NCBI RefSeq assembly: GCF_000003815.2
Contig: NW_023365728.1
Location: 1 to 48,068, forward strand
Source of the DNA: Branchiostoma floridae
Lineage: Eukaryota > Chordata > Leptocardii > Amphioxiformes > Branchiostomatidae
Reading direction: 5' to 3'
DNA length: 48,068 nt
Part shown: piece after piece, positions 20,401 through 29,599 of the stretch
How the letters are laid out: each line of letters starts with the position of its first letter
How positions within the stretch are numbered: position 1 is the stretch's first letter
Made by a program: the position numbers and the translations under genes
Notes under the pieces: generated by a model
Told to the model about the DNA's origin: nothing
Seen by the model: the letters and a program-made list of their open reading frames with translations, nothing else
Databases searched by the model: none

Positions 20401-23400
20401 ACCAGTTAGCCGCTTGCATAATGACCTTCACTGATACCCCGGATTGACAGACAGCAAAGGTAGGCGCACTTCTGACAGAATGGCCAATGAAGCTATATGT
20501 GACTGAACTAGCTTCTGAAAGGAATGATATAAGCCCACGAGCTATCGCGGCTGAGCACACTGCCTTGTGCGGTTTGGCCAATGCGCGGAACACTCTTGAA
20601 ACGGAATCAGAACAGAACTTTGCTGTCCTGGCTAAAAATGCTTTCAAATAAAACACAGGACACACTTCCTTCTGCTCAAACTAAGACAGAAACCAAAGAA
20701 TAAGGAGGTTTGTCCGGTCGAGAAGTCTTTGTCAGTCTGTAGACTTCAAACGACAAACCCTCTTTAGAAGAGGTCATATGACTAGAGTCTAACAATGCCA
20801 ATGATTGATTTCTGACACTAAGGCTACTAACATAGCCACCTAAGAGTCAACTGTTTGAAACAATTTGCCGGTGCCCACTTACGCAGGAGTTTCAGGACCA
20901 CTGAAACGTCCCAAATAAACTTACCTCCAGCTCAGCGAGACCTTCCCCTACGTGGAGAGGAGCAACTTCCTTCGCTCTTGCCTTCAGACGCTAGGAGCAA
21001 TATGGTCACTACTCCAGAGGTTAGCACTCTCTGTAGAACTAAAGTCACCAGGGACGTCCCCACAGAGAAAGTTGTCTGAAGGACCTGGGAGTCTACTGGT
21101 ACAAGAGTAGACTTGTTGGCACTGGACTGTAAAAAAGCGCGAACCGGATGAGTCTCCAAGGTAGCATGCCGATGTGCCCCCGAACGGTGCCATTTGCAAC
21201 ACCCGCACCTCGTATTGTATGTAGGAATACTCTCAGCATCTTTTAGACGAGAAAGGCCTGCTGAAAGGACACAGTACGCGACGCCTACAGATCAGGCTCC
21301 CAGGACAGAAACCGGGTAAGAATCTAACATATATGTGGGAAACACTAAGTCCAATGCTCCCCATTTGCGGAGGCCGGGACACTTGTGTAAGGTCACGAAC
21401 ACACTGGTGTCACAGATCAAAAGTTAAAAAAGCAAACCTTGCATGAACTGATCTGGCGCGGAAGTGCTCGCATGATGTCAAAGCCAGACACGAAGACGGC
21501 TGACACGTGGAGACTACTCACCACCACACACTTACACATGCTGAGGGCGAGGTGATGGGCTGGAGACATGTTTCTGACCCGGCAGTTGACAAACTTGGAA
21601 GATGAAAAACTAAGATACAGACACGGTGAGACGCGCGCGTCCTAGCAGAAGGGTGACACTGCGAAAGGTGGACAGCAACTGAGAGTGCCAGGCTCTACAA
21701 CGAGCCCAAGGTCCACCTGTGCGAATGCCTCTTGGGGAGGCCAAACAGAGAGCTGCTGCTCTGTCTAACGCGATGTTCTCCCTGAGACACTGGGAAAGTG
21801 CCATATGACTGAACGTAAAAAGGGGGGTAAACTGACCCATCAACAAAAAGGGGTCCTGACTAGCCCTTTATGGTAAAAACCAACACTCCTTATATTGTAG
21901 AGTGAGGGAGAACCTGAAGAAGGTGAAAAAGTAGGTAACTGAGCAGAACTAACACTGTCGCTGCTGTGACTGCTCAAAACTTGTAAAACAAGTGCGAACC
22001 GAGAACTCAATAAGAGACCCGTTCTTGTCAAAAGACAAACTAGTATCCTACTCAAAGGAACTACTCCTGAACTCAGGAATTCACCAAAACTGGGAAAAAT
22101 ATTCCCAAAAGGTTAGCATAGACCTAGACTAAACTAGGAAAAACACTCAAAGGTAAAAACCTTTACAGTAAAGTGATGCTAAACACTGACACCAACCAAA
22201 GGTCAAACCAGGTGCAACAAAACCTGAAAACTACCATCATTTCAAGAAATGGTGAAAACTTGGTAAAACTCAGAACACAAAAAAGGTTAGATAACCCAGC
22301 TGAAAAATAGTCCAGAACAGAAAACTCTGACATGTGTGAAACACAAAAAGATTAAATAATTTTAAAATATATAAATACATTTTCTACTCATTTAAAAATT
22401 TTATAAAACCTCCTAGATTTTAGTAACTAATTTAAAGTTACCTCAAACTTGCACAAGAATCCTGTAATTTGCCCATAAAAAATACCACATAGGTACCACA
22501 CACCCTCAGAATGGTAAAAACCATAAAGGTACGGCAAAAAACGGTCGAGAAAAAAGTAAATAGACATTTAAAAGCGGTAACTACCGCAAACCCGCTAAAA
22601 CCGCAGTCAACGTAGGAATAAAATCTCAAACGGACCGCAAACGCAAATGCAACACTGCAGTTTATACTGAAACCGCAAGAGGGCGACGAGAACTCGGGCA
22701 ATCTCGCGAGAAAAGCGAAAAACAAAATGGCGCTCACGGGCGCTCACGTGACGTAAACAAGTTTGTTGTGAACAGCTGTGAATCATTCTAGAAGGAATCT
22801 GCTGTGCGAAGGCACAAAGTGAGCACATCTAGCGGAGCAACAGCCCCAAAACAAGGATATCAACCCTGACATACATGCACACTATGCTAATAAAGGAATT
22901 TGGGTATTACCGATAAAAGATCGGCCAAATCAAGCGCCTGACAAGGACGACACTGCGGCCACAAAAACACACTGAGTGACTGACATGACGCTAACGTTTA
23001 AAAACGTTACTGATCGATCGCCGAAAACAGTAGGTTGCCCGAACAAACTCAGCTAGCTAGCAGAGGCACCGGGCGCGGTTAAGTAAACTGTAAGTCCCAA
23101 ACGGACCAGCGGGAACCACCTGTCTAGACTGAAACTGTTTCAAAGACAGCAAAAAAGGAGGCACCTATGAAGGAAGCCTCAGCTAAACTGCAGAAACCGC
23201 ATGCAGCGAAACGATCGGTGGCTGAAACTCAGGACAAACAGAGTCCTTGCTGAAACCTCAAGGTAAAACTGAGGCAAATAACCGCTGAACAACTTCTACC
23301 CAAGTTAGAAACGTAGAAACCGTAACTACGTGTCTCTAACGAACGGAGAGACTGGTCAGACGCAGAGAAAAAATAACGTTATATATATATTCTGCTGCGT

Positions 23401-26400
23401 GTAAACGAAACCGACTCAACGGTGCGTAAAATAATGTGGCAACAGACGCAGAGAAAAATAAAATTCTGCTGCGTGGAAACGAAACCGACTCAACGGTGCA
23501 ATCAAAATATGTGGCGTCAGACGCAGGGAAAGTTATATTCTGTTGCGAGGAAACAAAACCGACTCAACGGTGCGATCAAAATATGTGGCGTCAGACGCAG
23601 GGAAATATTATATTCTGCTGCGTGGAACCGACTTAGCGGTGCATTTAATGCGGCACAAAAACGTAATACAACTCCATCATCCATGAACTAAGTGGAACCG
23701 GAGTAAAGTGAACTGAGGACAACGTGCAAAGGGTACGTTACGAGTAACGTTACCTAAAAAGGTAAGTCGAAGGAAACCACACCTACCGGAGTGGGACAGC
23801 ACGTTGTACTCGTTACGGCATGGTACGCACTCGGCGACCATCTTGTGCCGATCGTGGAAGACCCATGTAGCCAGTAGTCGCCAGCGTTGTCCACACTCTT
23901 GGCGTCTGAGAACTGGCATCTCCGAACTGGTATTATACCAGTTTCTCTGAAGGTCTTCCAGCGATGGGGGCACATTTGCAACTAGGACTGTCCTGTAACC
24001 GACTCGCGGAACAGCGCCCGTGCAAAACTTATGTCTCTCGATGTGCCCCTGTACATCTACTGTTAACACACACGAACATTGCCGGTGTATAACACTCGAT
24101 GCACCGGGAAAAAGGGAGACCATGTGTCGACCTTCCAGTCTTGTCTTCCTGCCAGAACCATCCCTAAGGATACGTTGAATGCCTCTTTGCGCCTACGGAA
24201 GCCGCAAAGGAGCCGAGAACTTCCTGAACTCCCAGGAATTCTTCAGACATCATGCTGAAGGCCACATGTGCACGGAGTGCGTTCTGAACTTCCTGTGTGG
24301 TGATGACGCCCAAAGTGGCACGCAACCCCGCTAAATTTTCCGGAAAATCTTCCTGCTCCTGCCCGGACAAATGCTCCTGCTCAGACTCCCGAGGAGTAGA
24401 CTCGCCGCCATGGAGCGTAGAACTCCCCTGTGCTGCCGGGAGACCGGCCATACGGCGCATAAACTCCCCCAAACTTTTGACAGAGGGGACGGCGGCGAAG
24501 CACGTGGTTGTACACAAGCACGGACACGTTCCAGCATGGCGGAGCAGGCGGGGCAGTACTTGCCCTATCTTCACGCGACGTTTTCCTCTTACGCTCGCGT
24601 TTCTTGTCCTCTTGAACTTGCCGAGAGCGCGACTTATGAGTGTCACTTTCTTTTGCGTGACCACTCAGACTAATGTTAACTCGAACTACGGTCACTAATT
24701 GTGACAGAGCTATACGGAATAGGTCTTACTATTACGAAGCAAAAATTATAACTGAGGATTATGCAAGCCGAGAGTGCACACGTCACCGAAAGGGGAGGGG
24801 CTTCTTCTTTCAGGTGACTCTACAAATGAGCTTCAGGATGGGCGTGGAAGCGAGAATCCACGCAGTGTTCACCACGTGACAGCGTCGAGGGACAAATGAT
24901 GTTATTGATTGATATATTGCTAATTGATTGATTGATACTATATGTGACATTTATTGTACTGTATTCTATTGGATTGTACGTAGAGGACTCCAGGAAGAAA
25001 CTAAACAAACAAACCTGCTCCTGGTGCGGGAATGGTGGCGGCTTCTGCGCGGGAAACAGCTCGCCCCCCGCCGGCGTCTACTTCTCGGTTCTGCCGGCTC
25101 GTCAGACGCTGAAGCGGACGCTGTGGACGGCACTGACTGTATGGTGAGGGACAAATACAAACAGATGTTATTTACATTGAGATAGCTCAGTTTTGTCAGA
25201 TGTCTATGAGCAACTGAGTTGATTTTAAGATAACCAGTGATTGAAAATACTGTAGTAATGCATCATGATATTTCAAGAACGACAAAAATGGTTATTAAAC
25301 TTTGTTCCAATTTACAGCTGCATCCTTCACTTTTCAAGTGGCCTTGTGCAGCGAATCATCTTGAACTTGAATCATGTCTCTCGCTATTATGTATTTTGTA
25401 CCATGTATGTAAAATTGTGTATATAGGCTTATAAGACTCATTAAGACTTTAAACTGTATCTCTGTTATATACCTTATCTGGCCCTTGCCTCTTCCCTCAT
25501 GACCTCAATGAAAAGTGGCCTACACCAATTTGAACTATCATGAATAAACAAAGGTCCAAACAAACAAACAAATCTTTGTCCACACACCGGTGCCTCGCCC
25601 ACCCGGGCGGAGCTGAAGAGCCCCAGCCTCCGGCCAATCCGCTCGCTCCTCCGGAGGAACCCCCCTCCCCTGTCTGCACTGCTCGTTCCCGAGGAGCCCA
25701 GGTTTCCCATCATAGCCTCTTCACTGGCTCTGCAGTAAACAACAACAATAAACAAACAAATAAATACATGTTTCCCATCATAGCCTCTTCACTGGCTCTG
25801 CAGGAAATTACACAAGAAATTATTAGAGCTTCTTCAAAATCATCCCATTAAGGCCTACATCACATTTTCAAACCAGCAGCTTTCAGGATAAAAAATCATC
25901 TCATCAAAGAGAGAGAGACAGACAGAGAGACAGAGAGAGAGACAAAGAGAGAGAGACAAAGAAAGACACAGAGAGAGAGACAGAGAGAGACAAAGAGAGA
26001 CAGAGAGAGAGAGAGAGAGAGACAAAGAGAGTGAGACAGAGAGAGACACAAAGAGAGAGAGAGACAGACAGAGAGACAGAGAGAGAGACAAAGAGAGTGA
26101 GACAGAGAGAGACACAAAGAGAGAGAGAGACAGACAGAGAGACAGAGAGAGAGACAAAGAGAGTGAGACAGAGAGAGAGAGACAGAGAGAGAGACAGACT
26201 GTGACAGACAGAGACAGAGACACAGAGAGTGGGGGAGGGCAAAAAGAAAATCAGAGAGAGGAAAGGCTATTTGCAAAAGGCTGAATTGTGGTGAAACAAA
26301 AGGTAAAAGAATAAAGCAGTACTTTAAAAGTAGCTAACACATTAAAAGCATAAAGCTTACATGACATAATGAATTACAAATTTATATCTAAAATCTAACT

Positions 26401-26794
26401 CTAGTAAATGCTATTGTTCATAAACTTTGTGTGGCACAAGTTATAATTCACTGCTGAAAGAAACCTCACAAAGCAGATGGTACAATAAAAGACAATGTAG
26501 ATTCCCATAATTATGAAATCCAAGATACATGTATCTACCGACACCCTTACATTTACATGTTATTGCAAATAGTTCTAATCTACACTTCAGGTCAAATTAC
26601 TTATGATATTTTCAACTGGGGTTTGACATTAATGAACATATTTTGTACACAGTTAATCTTGGGTAGAACAGCCCGCTAGCGACCTCAACCAGAGAGGAGG
26701 GAAAGTTTTGTATCAATCATCAAAACATTTCTTCTGAGCTGAACTGAAAGAAAAGGCGGTGAGCACCTTACCCAGCGGTACTGGGGCCTGACAT
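14239..26794 (-). CDS. RLIM/RNF6-like RING-H2 E3 ubiquitin ligase
   Basis: Nine coding exons in transcript order: 26794-26772, 25729-25588, 25136-25015, 19705-19321, 18045-17754, 16832-16607, 15662-15489, 15011-14912, 14490-14239. Every junction has AG/GT and matching phase; the total is 1716 nt, 571 codons plus TAG. The last exon reads PRGLTKEQIDTLP, the hallmark just before the RING of RLIM/RNF12 and RNF6, then a RING-H2 finger C-x2-C-x14-C-x-H-x2-H-x2-C-x10-C-x2-C at about residues 523-563. Upstream are Arg/Ser-rich segments (residues about 55-100), a TILNLSTLYPSGE stretch like the vertebrate TIVLDLQVRRV segment, GTRITIIRIRTAP like the STIRIPIRR segment, and an acidic SDNESDSD run. Human RLIM is 624 residues. 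The start ATG at 26794-26792 has a strong context (ACCGCCATGT); an in-frame ATG lies 30 bases upstream. The N-terminal conserved block of vertebrate RLIM is not evident. By family it ubiquitinates nuclear regulators; substrate unknown. Confidence 0.85.
15949..16382 (+). mobile_element. AGGGCTC-terminal element with two 89-bp repeats
   Basis: AGGGCTCGAAAAAC at the left and ATTTCAAGCCCT at the right are inverted termini. The unique part precedes two units of the same 89-bp repeat found five times in the element at 10815-11496, in opposite orientation. It sits in an intron of the E3 ligase gene. A target duplication is not clear. Confidence 0.8.
17108..17140 (-). CDS. Candidate cassette mini-exon 5 (most distal copy)
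   Basis: 33 nt between ACACTGCAG and GTCTGGG on the minus strand. Read in the phase of coding exon 5 it adds 11 codons, EARGREDSSSA with a split Gly. It is a copy of the last 33 nt of exon 5. Use in mRNA is not shown by the sequence. Confidence 0.35.
17292..17324 (-). CDS. Candidate cassette mini-exon 4
   Basis: 33 nt between ATACTGCAG and GTCAGGG on the minus strand, same phase 1/1 as the other copies, differing from its neighbours by one base (AGC for AGT). Inclusion would keep the E3 ligase frame. Confidence 0.35.
17410..17442 (-). CDS. Candidate cassette mini-exon 3
   Basis: 33-nt copy bounded by ATACTGCAG and GTCAGGG. It lies in an array with an exact 118-bp spacing to the next two copies. 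A plausible branch point CTTAAC sits about 20 bases before the acceptor; the pyrimidine tract is weak. Confidence 0.35.
17528..17560 (-). CDS. Candidate cassette mini-exon 2
   Basis: Identical in layout to the copies at 17410 and 17646: acceptor ATACTGCAG, 33 nt encoding EARGREDSSSA plus split Gly, donor GTCAGGG, phase 1 at both ends. Confidence 0.35.
17646..17678 (-). CDS. Candidate cassette mini-exon 1
   Basis: Copy nearest to coding exon 5, 108 bp from the native donor at 17753. Acceptor ATACTGCAG, donor GTCAGGG, 33 nt, phase 1/1. Confidence 0.35.
17754..18045 (-). CDS. E3 ligase coding exon 5
   Basis: 292 nt, phase 0 start after TTATCACAG, phase 1 end before GTCTGTGT. It encodes VVPTGRFGYNLRSRARAQ, then a Pro/Ala/Arg/Ser-rich low-complexity part and the terminal EARGREDTGSAG peptide. 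Its 5' part is duplicated upstream and its 3' part is duplicated five times downstream in the transcript direction. GC content is far above that of the flanking introns. Confidence 0.75.
18090..18254 (-). pseudogene. Partial upstream duplicate of exon 5 with decoy acceptor
   Basis: The first ~120 nt of exon 5 and its acceptor are repeated 165 bp upstream (acceptor ATTATTACAG, exon-like sequence from 18210). If the upstream acceptor were used with read-through, the frame meets TAG after the repeated AARSRPAARS stretch. It differs from exon 5 by two extra codons (FGFGYN versus FGYN) and a few substitutions. It looks like a non-functional tandem copy. Confidence 0.75.
18589..19282. mobile_element. 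Inverted-repeat element with exact 23-bp arms
   Basis: AGAGTCCATTCCAAGACACC (plus ATG) at 18589-18611 is exactly inverted at 19260-19282. The interior is AT-rich and contains repeated TACCATTTTTTGTAAATGG-like words. No reading frame of interest. It lies in intron 4 of the E3 ligase, immediately before coding exon 4. Confidence 0.7.
19321..19705 (-). CDS. E3 ligase coding exon 4
   Basis: 385 nt, from TATCCCCACAG to GAG|GTTAATG. It encodes SPLESRSSSPTVSTASSS, a Ser/Arg-rich stretch with RRTGARWAEF, and the hydrophobic STILNLSTLYPSGEF segment that matches a conserved internal block of RLIM. Joined to exon 3 by AG+G (Arg) and to exon 5 at phase 0. Confidence 0.8.
19938..20316. repeat. Fold-back with three copies of a transposon tip
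   Basis: About 72 bp at 19939-20010 (containing TTGAAGTTTGGTACCAACC and TTGTCCCTCGACG) are exactly inverted at 20211-20282, and a third TTGTCCCTCGACG tip starts at 20279 in direct orientation. This doubles the left end of the large element described next. Confidence 0.8.
23365..23645. repeat. ~73-bp tandem repeat, about 4 copies
   Basis: Units contain CAGACGCAG, ATATTCTGCTGCGTGGAAAC and GAAACCGACTCAACGGTGC. It lies inside the 4.9-kb element. Open frames over it arise from the repeat. Confidence 0.85.
23677..24162 (-). CDS. Unrecognised open frame in the 4.9-kb element
   Basis: A frame of about 150 codons contains several Cys/His/Trp residues (CGQRWRLLATW, HDRHKMVAECVPC) and runs to a possible splice donor CTCCG|GTAGGTG at about 23795. 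Composition looks protein-like up to there. I do not recognise a family. It may be an exon of an element-encoded protein or chance. Confidence 0.3.
   Translation of the reverse strand, partial: DGSGRKTRLEGRHMVSLFPGASSVIHRQCSCVLTVDVQGHIERHKFCTGAVPRVGYRTVLVANVPPSLEDLQRNWYNTSSEMPVLRRQECGQRWRLLATWVFHDRHKMVAECVPCRNEYNVLSHSGRCGFLRLTFLGNVTRNVPFARCPQFTLLRFHLVHG
24164..24695 (-). CDS. Unrecognised, possibly frameshifted open frame in the element
   Basis: Two overlapping minus-strand frames: one starts at 24695 with a basic SGHAKESDTHKSRSRQ stretch and reaches PPCWNVSVLVYNHV, the other continues with SVKSLGEFMRRMAGLP, an acidic EQEDFPENLAGL part and ALRAHVAFSMMSEEF, ending at 24164. The most protein-like halves lie in different frames, suggesting a shift near 24490. 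Family not recognised; a retroelement gag-like or transposon accessory protein are possibilities only. Confidence 0.3.
25015..25136 (-). CDS. E3 ligase coding exon 3
   Basis: 122 nt between CACCATACAG and GTTTGTTTG. It encodes SVPSTASASASDEPAEPRSR followed by RRRGASCFPRRSRHHSRTRS, matching the basic RRG.RRARSRSP..RRTRAR segment of RLIM. Starts phase 0, ends phase 2, both compatible with neighbours. Confidence 0.75.
25380..25580 (+). mobile_element. LINE 3' tail
   Basis: Shares ATGTATGTAAAATTG-like start, ATTAAGACTTTAAACTGTATC and CCCTCATGACCTCAATGAAAAG with 9360-9660, then ends ATGAATAAACAAAGG and ACAAACAAACAAA. Typical 5'-truncated non-LTR retrotransposon end. Confidence 0.65.
25588..25729 (-). 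CDS. E3 ligase coding exon 2
   Basis: 142 nt from TTACTGCAG to GCACCG|GTGTGTGG, encoding ASEEAMMGNLGSSGTSS, RGGGFLRRSERIGRRLG and LFSSARVGEAP. Start phase (1 nt) completes GGA with exon 1. The donor choice is supported by phase and by the long in-frame sum, but an alternative donor nearby cannot be excluded. Confidence 0.65.
25765..25803 (-). repeat. Duplicate of exon 2 acceptor
   Basis: TTTCCCATCATAGCCTCTTC and ACTGGCTCTGCAG at 25771-25803 repeat 25703-25735 exactly. On the minus strand this gives a second acceptor CTGCAG|AGCCAGTG 68 bp upstream of the native one. Use of it with read-through would shift the frame and hit TGA. Confidence 0.85.
25905..26235 (+). repeat. GAGA/GACA microsatellite
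   Basis: About 330 bases of GAGAGACA, GACAAAGA and GAGTGAGACA units, with a higher-order repeat of about 68 bp. Long Ser/Leu/Cys frames on the minus strand are artefacts. Confidence 0.95.
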
Positions 26795-26824
26795 GGCGGT
26801 TACCATGACAACTAAGGACTCCAT
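26772..26824 (-). CDS. E3 ligase first coding exon
   Basis: Two in-frame ATGs: 26824-26822 (MESLVVMVTAMSG...) and 26794-26792 (MSGPSTAG...). I prefer the latter for its ACCGCCATGT context; the former would add 10 residues. Donor GCTGG|GTAAGG is strong and the two leftover bases complete Gly with exon 2. The sequence upstream, TTTCCCAGCAG at about 26850, resembles an acceptor, so a 5' UTR intron may precede it. Confidence 0.6.
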
Positions 26825-26961
26825 AACGTTCCTCCAACTCCCACATAAACCTGCTGGGAAACAGCCAAACTGTTAGTGAATCCTTCAAAAAACTTCTAAA
26901 TATAGGCTTATCTAAGTACATGCAGCATGGAGTAAGGGTAACGTACAAGTAGTGATATTAA

Positions 26962-27476
26962 AGGGGCATTCCACTCCACACGGGAGTGTTATTTTCCGAC
27001 AGATATCAATTTTAGGAAGTGATAACTGCATACTACTTCAAATTATATGATAAAGTACCCAGTTGCTCCACATGCCTCAAAAGCATTCAGTCTTCTACTA
27101 AACTCCCCAAGTACCCTCTAATTGAATTAATCCTATGGCTGAATACAATGCAAAACTTTTAGGTAAGGTTACAAAACTAATTTCAGGTTCGCTAAGAAAT
27201 CTCGTCTTGTTCTTGTATTCTTTGCTATCTTATGAGCAATTTGCCTTCTCGGTGTGCTTAGCGTACCTCATTTATTCCGAAAATATGTACGGTAAACACA
27301 GTGTCTATGCGTATAGGGAATCCATGGGTAGGGTCTGCATGGGTTTAGTGAGTGTCATTATTGTAAACATCACGTAATTCATCCCTAGGTGAATTCCACA
27401 AAATTCGTCTGATTATGTATTCATTGACACATTATCTATTGGAAAACAATACTCCCTTCTGGAGTGGAATGCCCCT
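26962..27476. mobile_element. TTAA-flanked MITE (piggyBac-like)
   Basis: AGGGGCATTCCACTCCACAC at the left pairs with the right-end GGAGTGGAATGCCCCT, with further pairing inward. The element is bounded on both sides by TTAA (26958-26961 and 27477-27480), the target of piggyBac-type transposons. About 515 bp, no transposase; an 80-codon frame inside is not recognisable. Confidence 0.85.
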
Positions 27477-27711
27477 TTAACAGGTGATACCTATACTACG
27501 AAACTGTTAGAACATGGCCACTACCCCTCAGCCAATCAGAGCCCTTCAATTACTGTGTTTATATCCCCATAGTGCAAAAGTGAGGTACTATGAAAAATTT
27601 ATGGTACTGATATTATTTGTATAAAATAGGGCCACACTTTTTTCATCCCTGAACGTGGACATCAGTGATGCCATCACGGGTCACAATGGATTCTTCTTCT
27701 CCACTCAGCTT

Positions 27712-27798
27712 TTCATAGTACAACACTTTTATCATAGTCTAACACTTTTATCATAGTACAACACATTTTTCATAGTACAATACTTTTTTCATAGTCTT
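27712..27798 (+). repeat. Short tandem repeat TCATAGTACAACACTTTTA
   Basis: Four imperfect copies of about 22 bp (CATAGT.YAACACTTTTATCATAG). Confidence 0.8.
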
Positions 27799-28377
27799 TT
27801 TGTGCACCACTGGCCATCTCACACTTGGGGATTACCGGTAGATAGGATTAAGACACAAAGTGATAAAAGTAAACCAACCCATCCCGTTAAAATAACAAGC
27901 GTAGTGAGATATAAAAATAAACAATTTACAGAAAATTTCACCTTGTTACAAGAAACCCCCCTTGTGCCTGGGCGGAGCAACCCTATTTCCCCATAGTAGG
28001 CCTCCTCCCATGTTTTAACTATTACCCTATTTCCCAATAGTACTTTTATTTAGTAGGCCTCCTTCCATGTTCTAATTATTACATAATAACACACCTGTCT
28101 CAGGCCTGGGTGGTAAAACAGAACAACACAAAACTGATATTGGCATTTGACGGGACAGAGGCACTTTATTTCATGTTTATTCTACATATACTGTGTAAAA
28201 AATAAGCATGTTGCAAAAAATCATCCAAATTGCAAAGACTTTTGTTTCTGCTGTATATGCATTTGTAATCACCAAAAAGTTGGCTTTTTTTGGTTAATAA
28301 CATACGGCTAGCGATGCATCCCTATATAAGACCTGGTCACAGCTAGATATTGTACAAATCTAATACTCAAAACTAAC
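27799..28377. other. No gene seen
   Basis: Non-coding DNA with one local duplication (CCCTATTTCCC.ATAGTA and AGTAGGCCTCCT.CCATGTT at about 27982-28070). Confidence 0.5.
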
Positions 28378-28559
28378 TACAGTCAAACCTGTATTAGGGG
28401 CCACCTCTACAGAGGGGCCACCTGTCCATTGTGGCCACTTTTTGTCGGCCCCTTGGGTATTTTATCTACAAGTTGCCACCTCTATACAGAGGCCACCTGT
28501 CTATAGTGGCCAAATTTGTCCGGTCCCTTGAGTGGCCGCTATAGACAGGTTTGACTGTA
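28378..28559. mobile_element. MITE, TACAGTCAAACCTGT termini
   Basis: TACAGTCAAACCTGT pairs exactly with ACAGGTTTGACTGTA. Inside are internal GGCCACCTCTA / GAGGCCACCTGTC repeats. TA at both tips fits a TA-targeting family; the assignment is inferred. Confidence 0.85.
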
Positions 28560-28769
28560 CTGAAAACCGTATGTTTGAAAAAGCCGACCTGTGACAATTG
28601 CGACCGCTGAGTGTTGTCTGGTTGCCACCATAAGCCATATCCTCCTTCAGTCAGTGTCACTGTCAGGTCTCACTAACCAAGATGCTACGTCATCGTTGGT
28701 CCTGAAAAATGCACATGACAATTATGTAAAGTGTCCAGTGGCACCCAATCAGCAGCAAGTTTAGTTAGC

Positions 28770-29313
28770 AGGGCTCGAAATGCTTTTTTCTGCATACTGC
28801 ACTGGTGCAGGTAACATTGACTACTGTAATTCACTTTATCTTCACGGTACCAAACTTTCACGGTCTGAGAAAATTGAACTTGTTCTCGGAACTAAATGTT
28901 CACTGTCGAGGCAAGTGCGCATGAAAAAAGTCTGTGAATTATTTTTTATCGGTAATGATAAGTTCACGTTACAGTCGTCACCGTGAAAACCGTGAACATA
29001 ACAGTACAGTGAAAAAATCAGGAATTACAGTATTATCTGCACAAGACAAATTTTACCTGCACCACTGAAGAAGACCATACTAGAATTTATTCAAAATTGT
29101 TCAGGAACCATTGTTATTTTTGTTCTTTTACACAAAATAGGTAGTTACAGTCAATGCAGCTAATAGCATTTCCACATACAACTACATGATAGGACATGTA
29201 TAAAACACTGTACATGGACCAGTACAGGTTAGGTGCAGGTAGACACCAGAAATACCTGCACAGCTCCAATTTTACCTGCAATTATCTGCATATGCAGGTG
29301 GTATTACAGCTCT
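28770..29313 (+). mobile_element. AGGGCTC-terminal element, one 89-bp unit, with nested MITE
   Basis: AGGGCTCGAAATGC at the left; the right end is diverged (GTATTACAGCTCT). It carries the same unique part (CAAATTTTACCTGCACCACT, GTCAATGCAGCTAATAG) as the copies at 10815 and 15949 but only one repeat unit. A separate element at 28823-29031 has inserted near its left end. Confidence 0.75.
28823..29031. mobile_element. Nested MITE, ACTGTAATTC termini
   Basis: ACTGTAATTC at the left and GAATTACAGT at the right, with inner TTCACGGT / ACCGTGAA and CACGGT / CACCGTGAAAACCGTGAA arms. It interrupts the AGGGCTC element relative to the copy at 15949-16382. Confidence 0.75.
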
Positions 29314-29335
29314 GGTTAGTTTCAAAAGCAGGGTA

Positions 29336-29547
29336 TACTGTAAATGCATTTAAGTTCGCGGGGATTTAATTTCGCGGTAGCGGGAAAAATGACTTTTCGC
29401 GGTGGATTTAATTTCGTGGTAACACCATCTACTACAATCTAATACCTTAATAGAAAAATGTTCGCGGTGGATTTAAGTTCGTGGTGAAGTGGTCGACACG
29501 AAAAGCGCGAACATTAATCCACCGCGAACATTTCTGCATTTACAGTA
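29336..29547. mobile_element. MITE, TACTGTAAATGCATTTAAG termini
   Basis: TACTGTAAATGCA pairs with TGCATTTACAGTA; inside, TTCGCGGTGGATTTAA stretches pair with TTAATCCACCGCGAA. Related fragments occur at 32438-32560 and 33630-33910. Confidence 0.8.
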
Positions 29548-29599
29548 TTTTACAGTGAGGGGTTGTAACGTGTTACATGTAGCACTTCTGATATTGGTG

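Larger units (their letters stand above)
19984..24895 (-). mobile_element. 4.9-kb element with ~145-bp terminal inverted repeats
   Basis: 19984-20128 is inverted at 24750-24895 and nearly identical; the only visible differences are a few bases just inside the tip (TGGAACGTGG versus CTGTCACGTGG). Shared words include GATTCTCGCTTCCACGCCCA and GCACTCTCGGCTTGCATAAT. Near-identity of the arms suggests recent insertion. The interior is unlike the surrounding introns and has two minus-strand open frames near the right end. No transposase, reverse transcriptase or recombinase motif was recognised. A clear target duplication was not found. It lies wholly inside intron 3 of the E3 ligase, on that gene's coding strand. 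Confidence 0.75.

Noticed and set aside
22740-22810. Heat-shock-like element (TTCTAGAAGGAATC) and CACGTG box inside the 4.9-kb element
   Set aside because: Short motifs are expected by chance and no transcript start can be linked to them.
25855-26276. Ser/Leu/Cys-only minus-strand frames
   Set aside because: Translation of a GAGA/GACA microsatellite.
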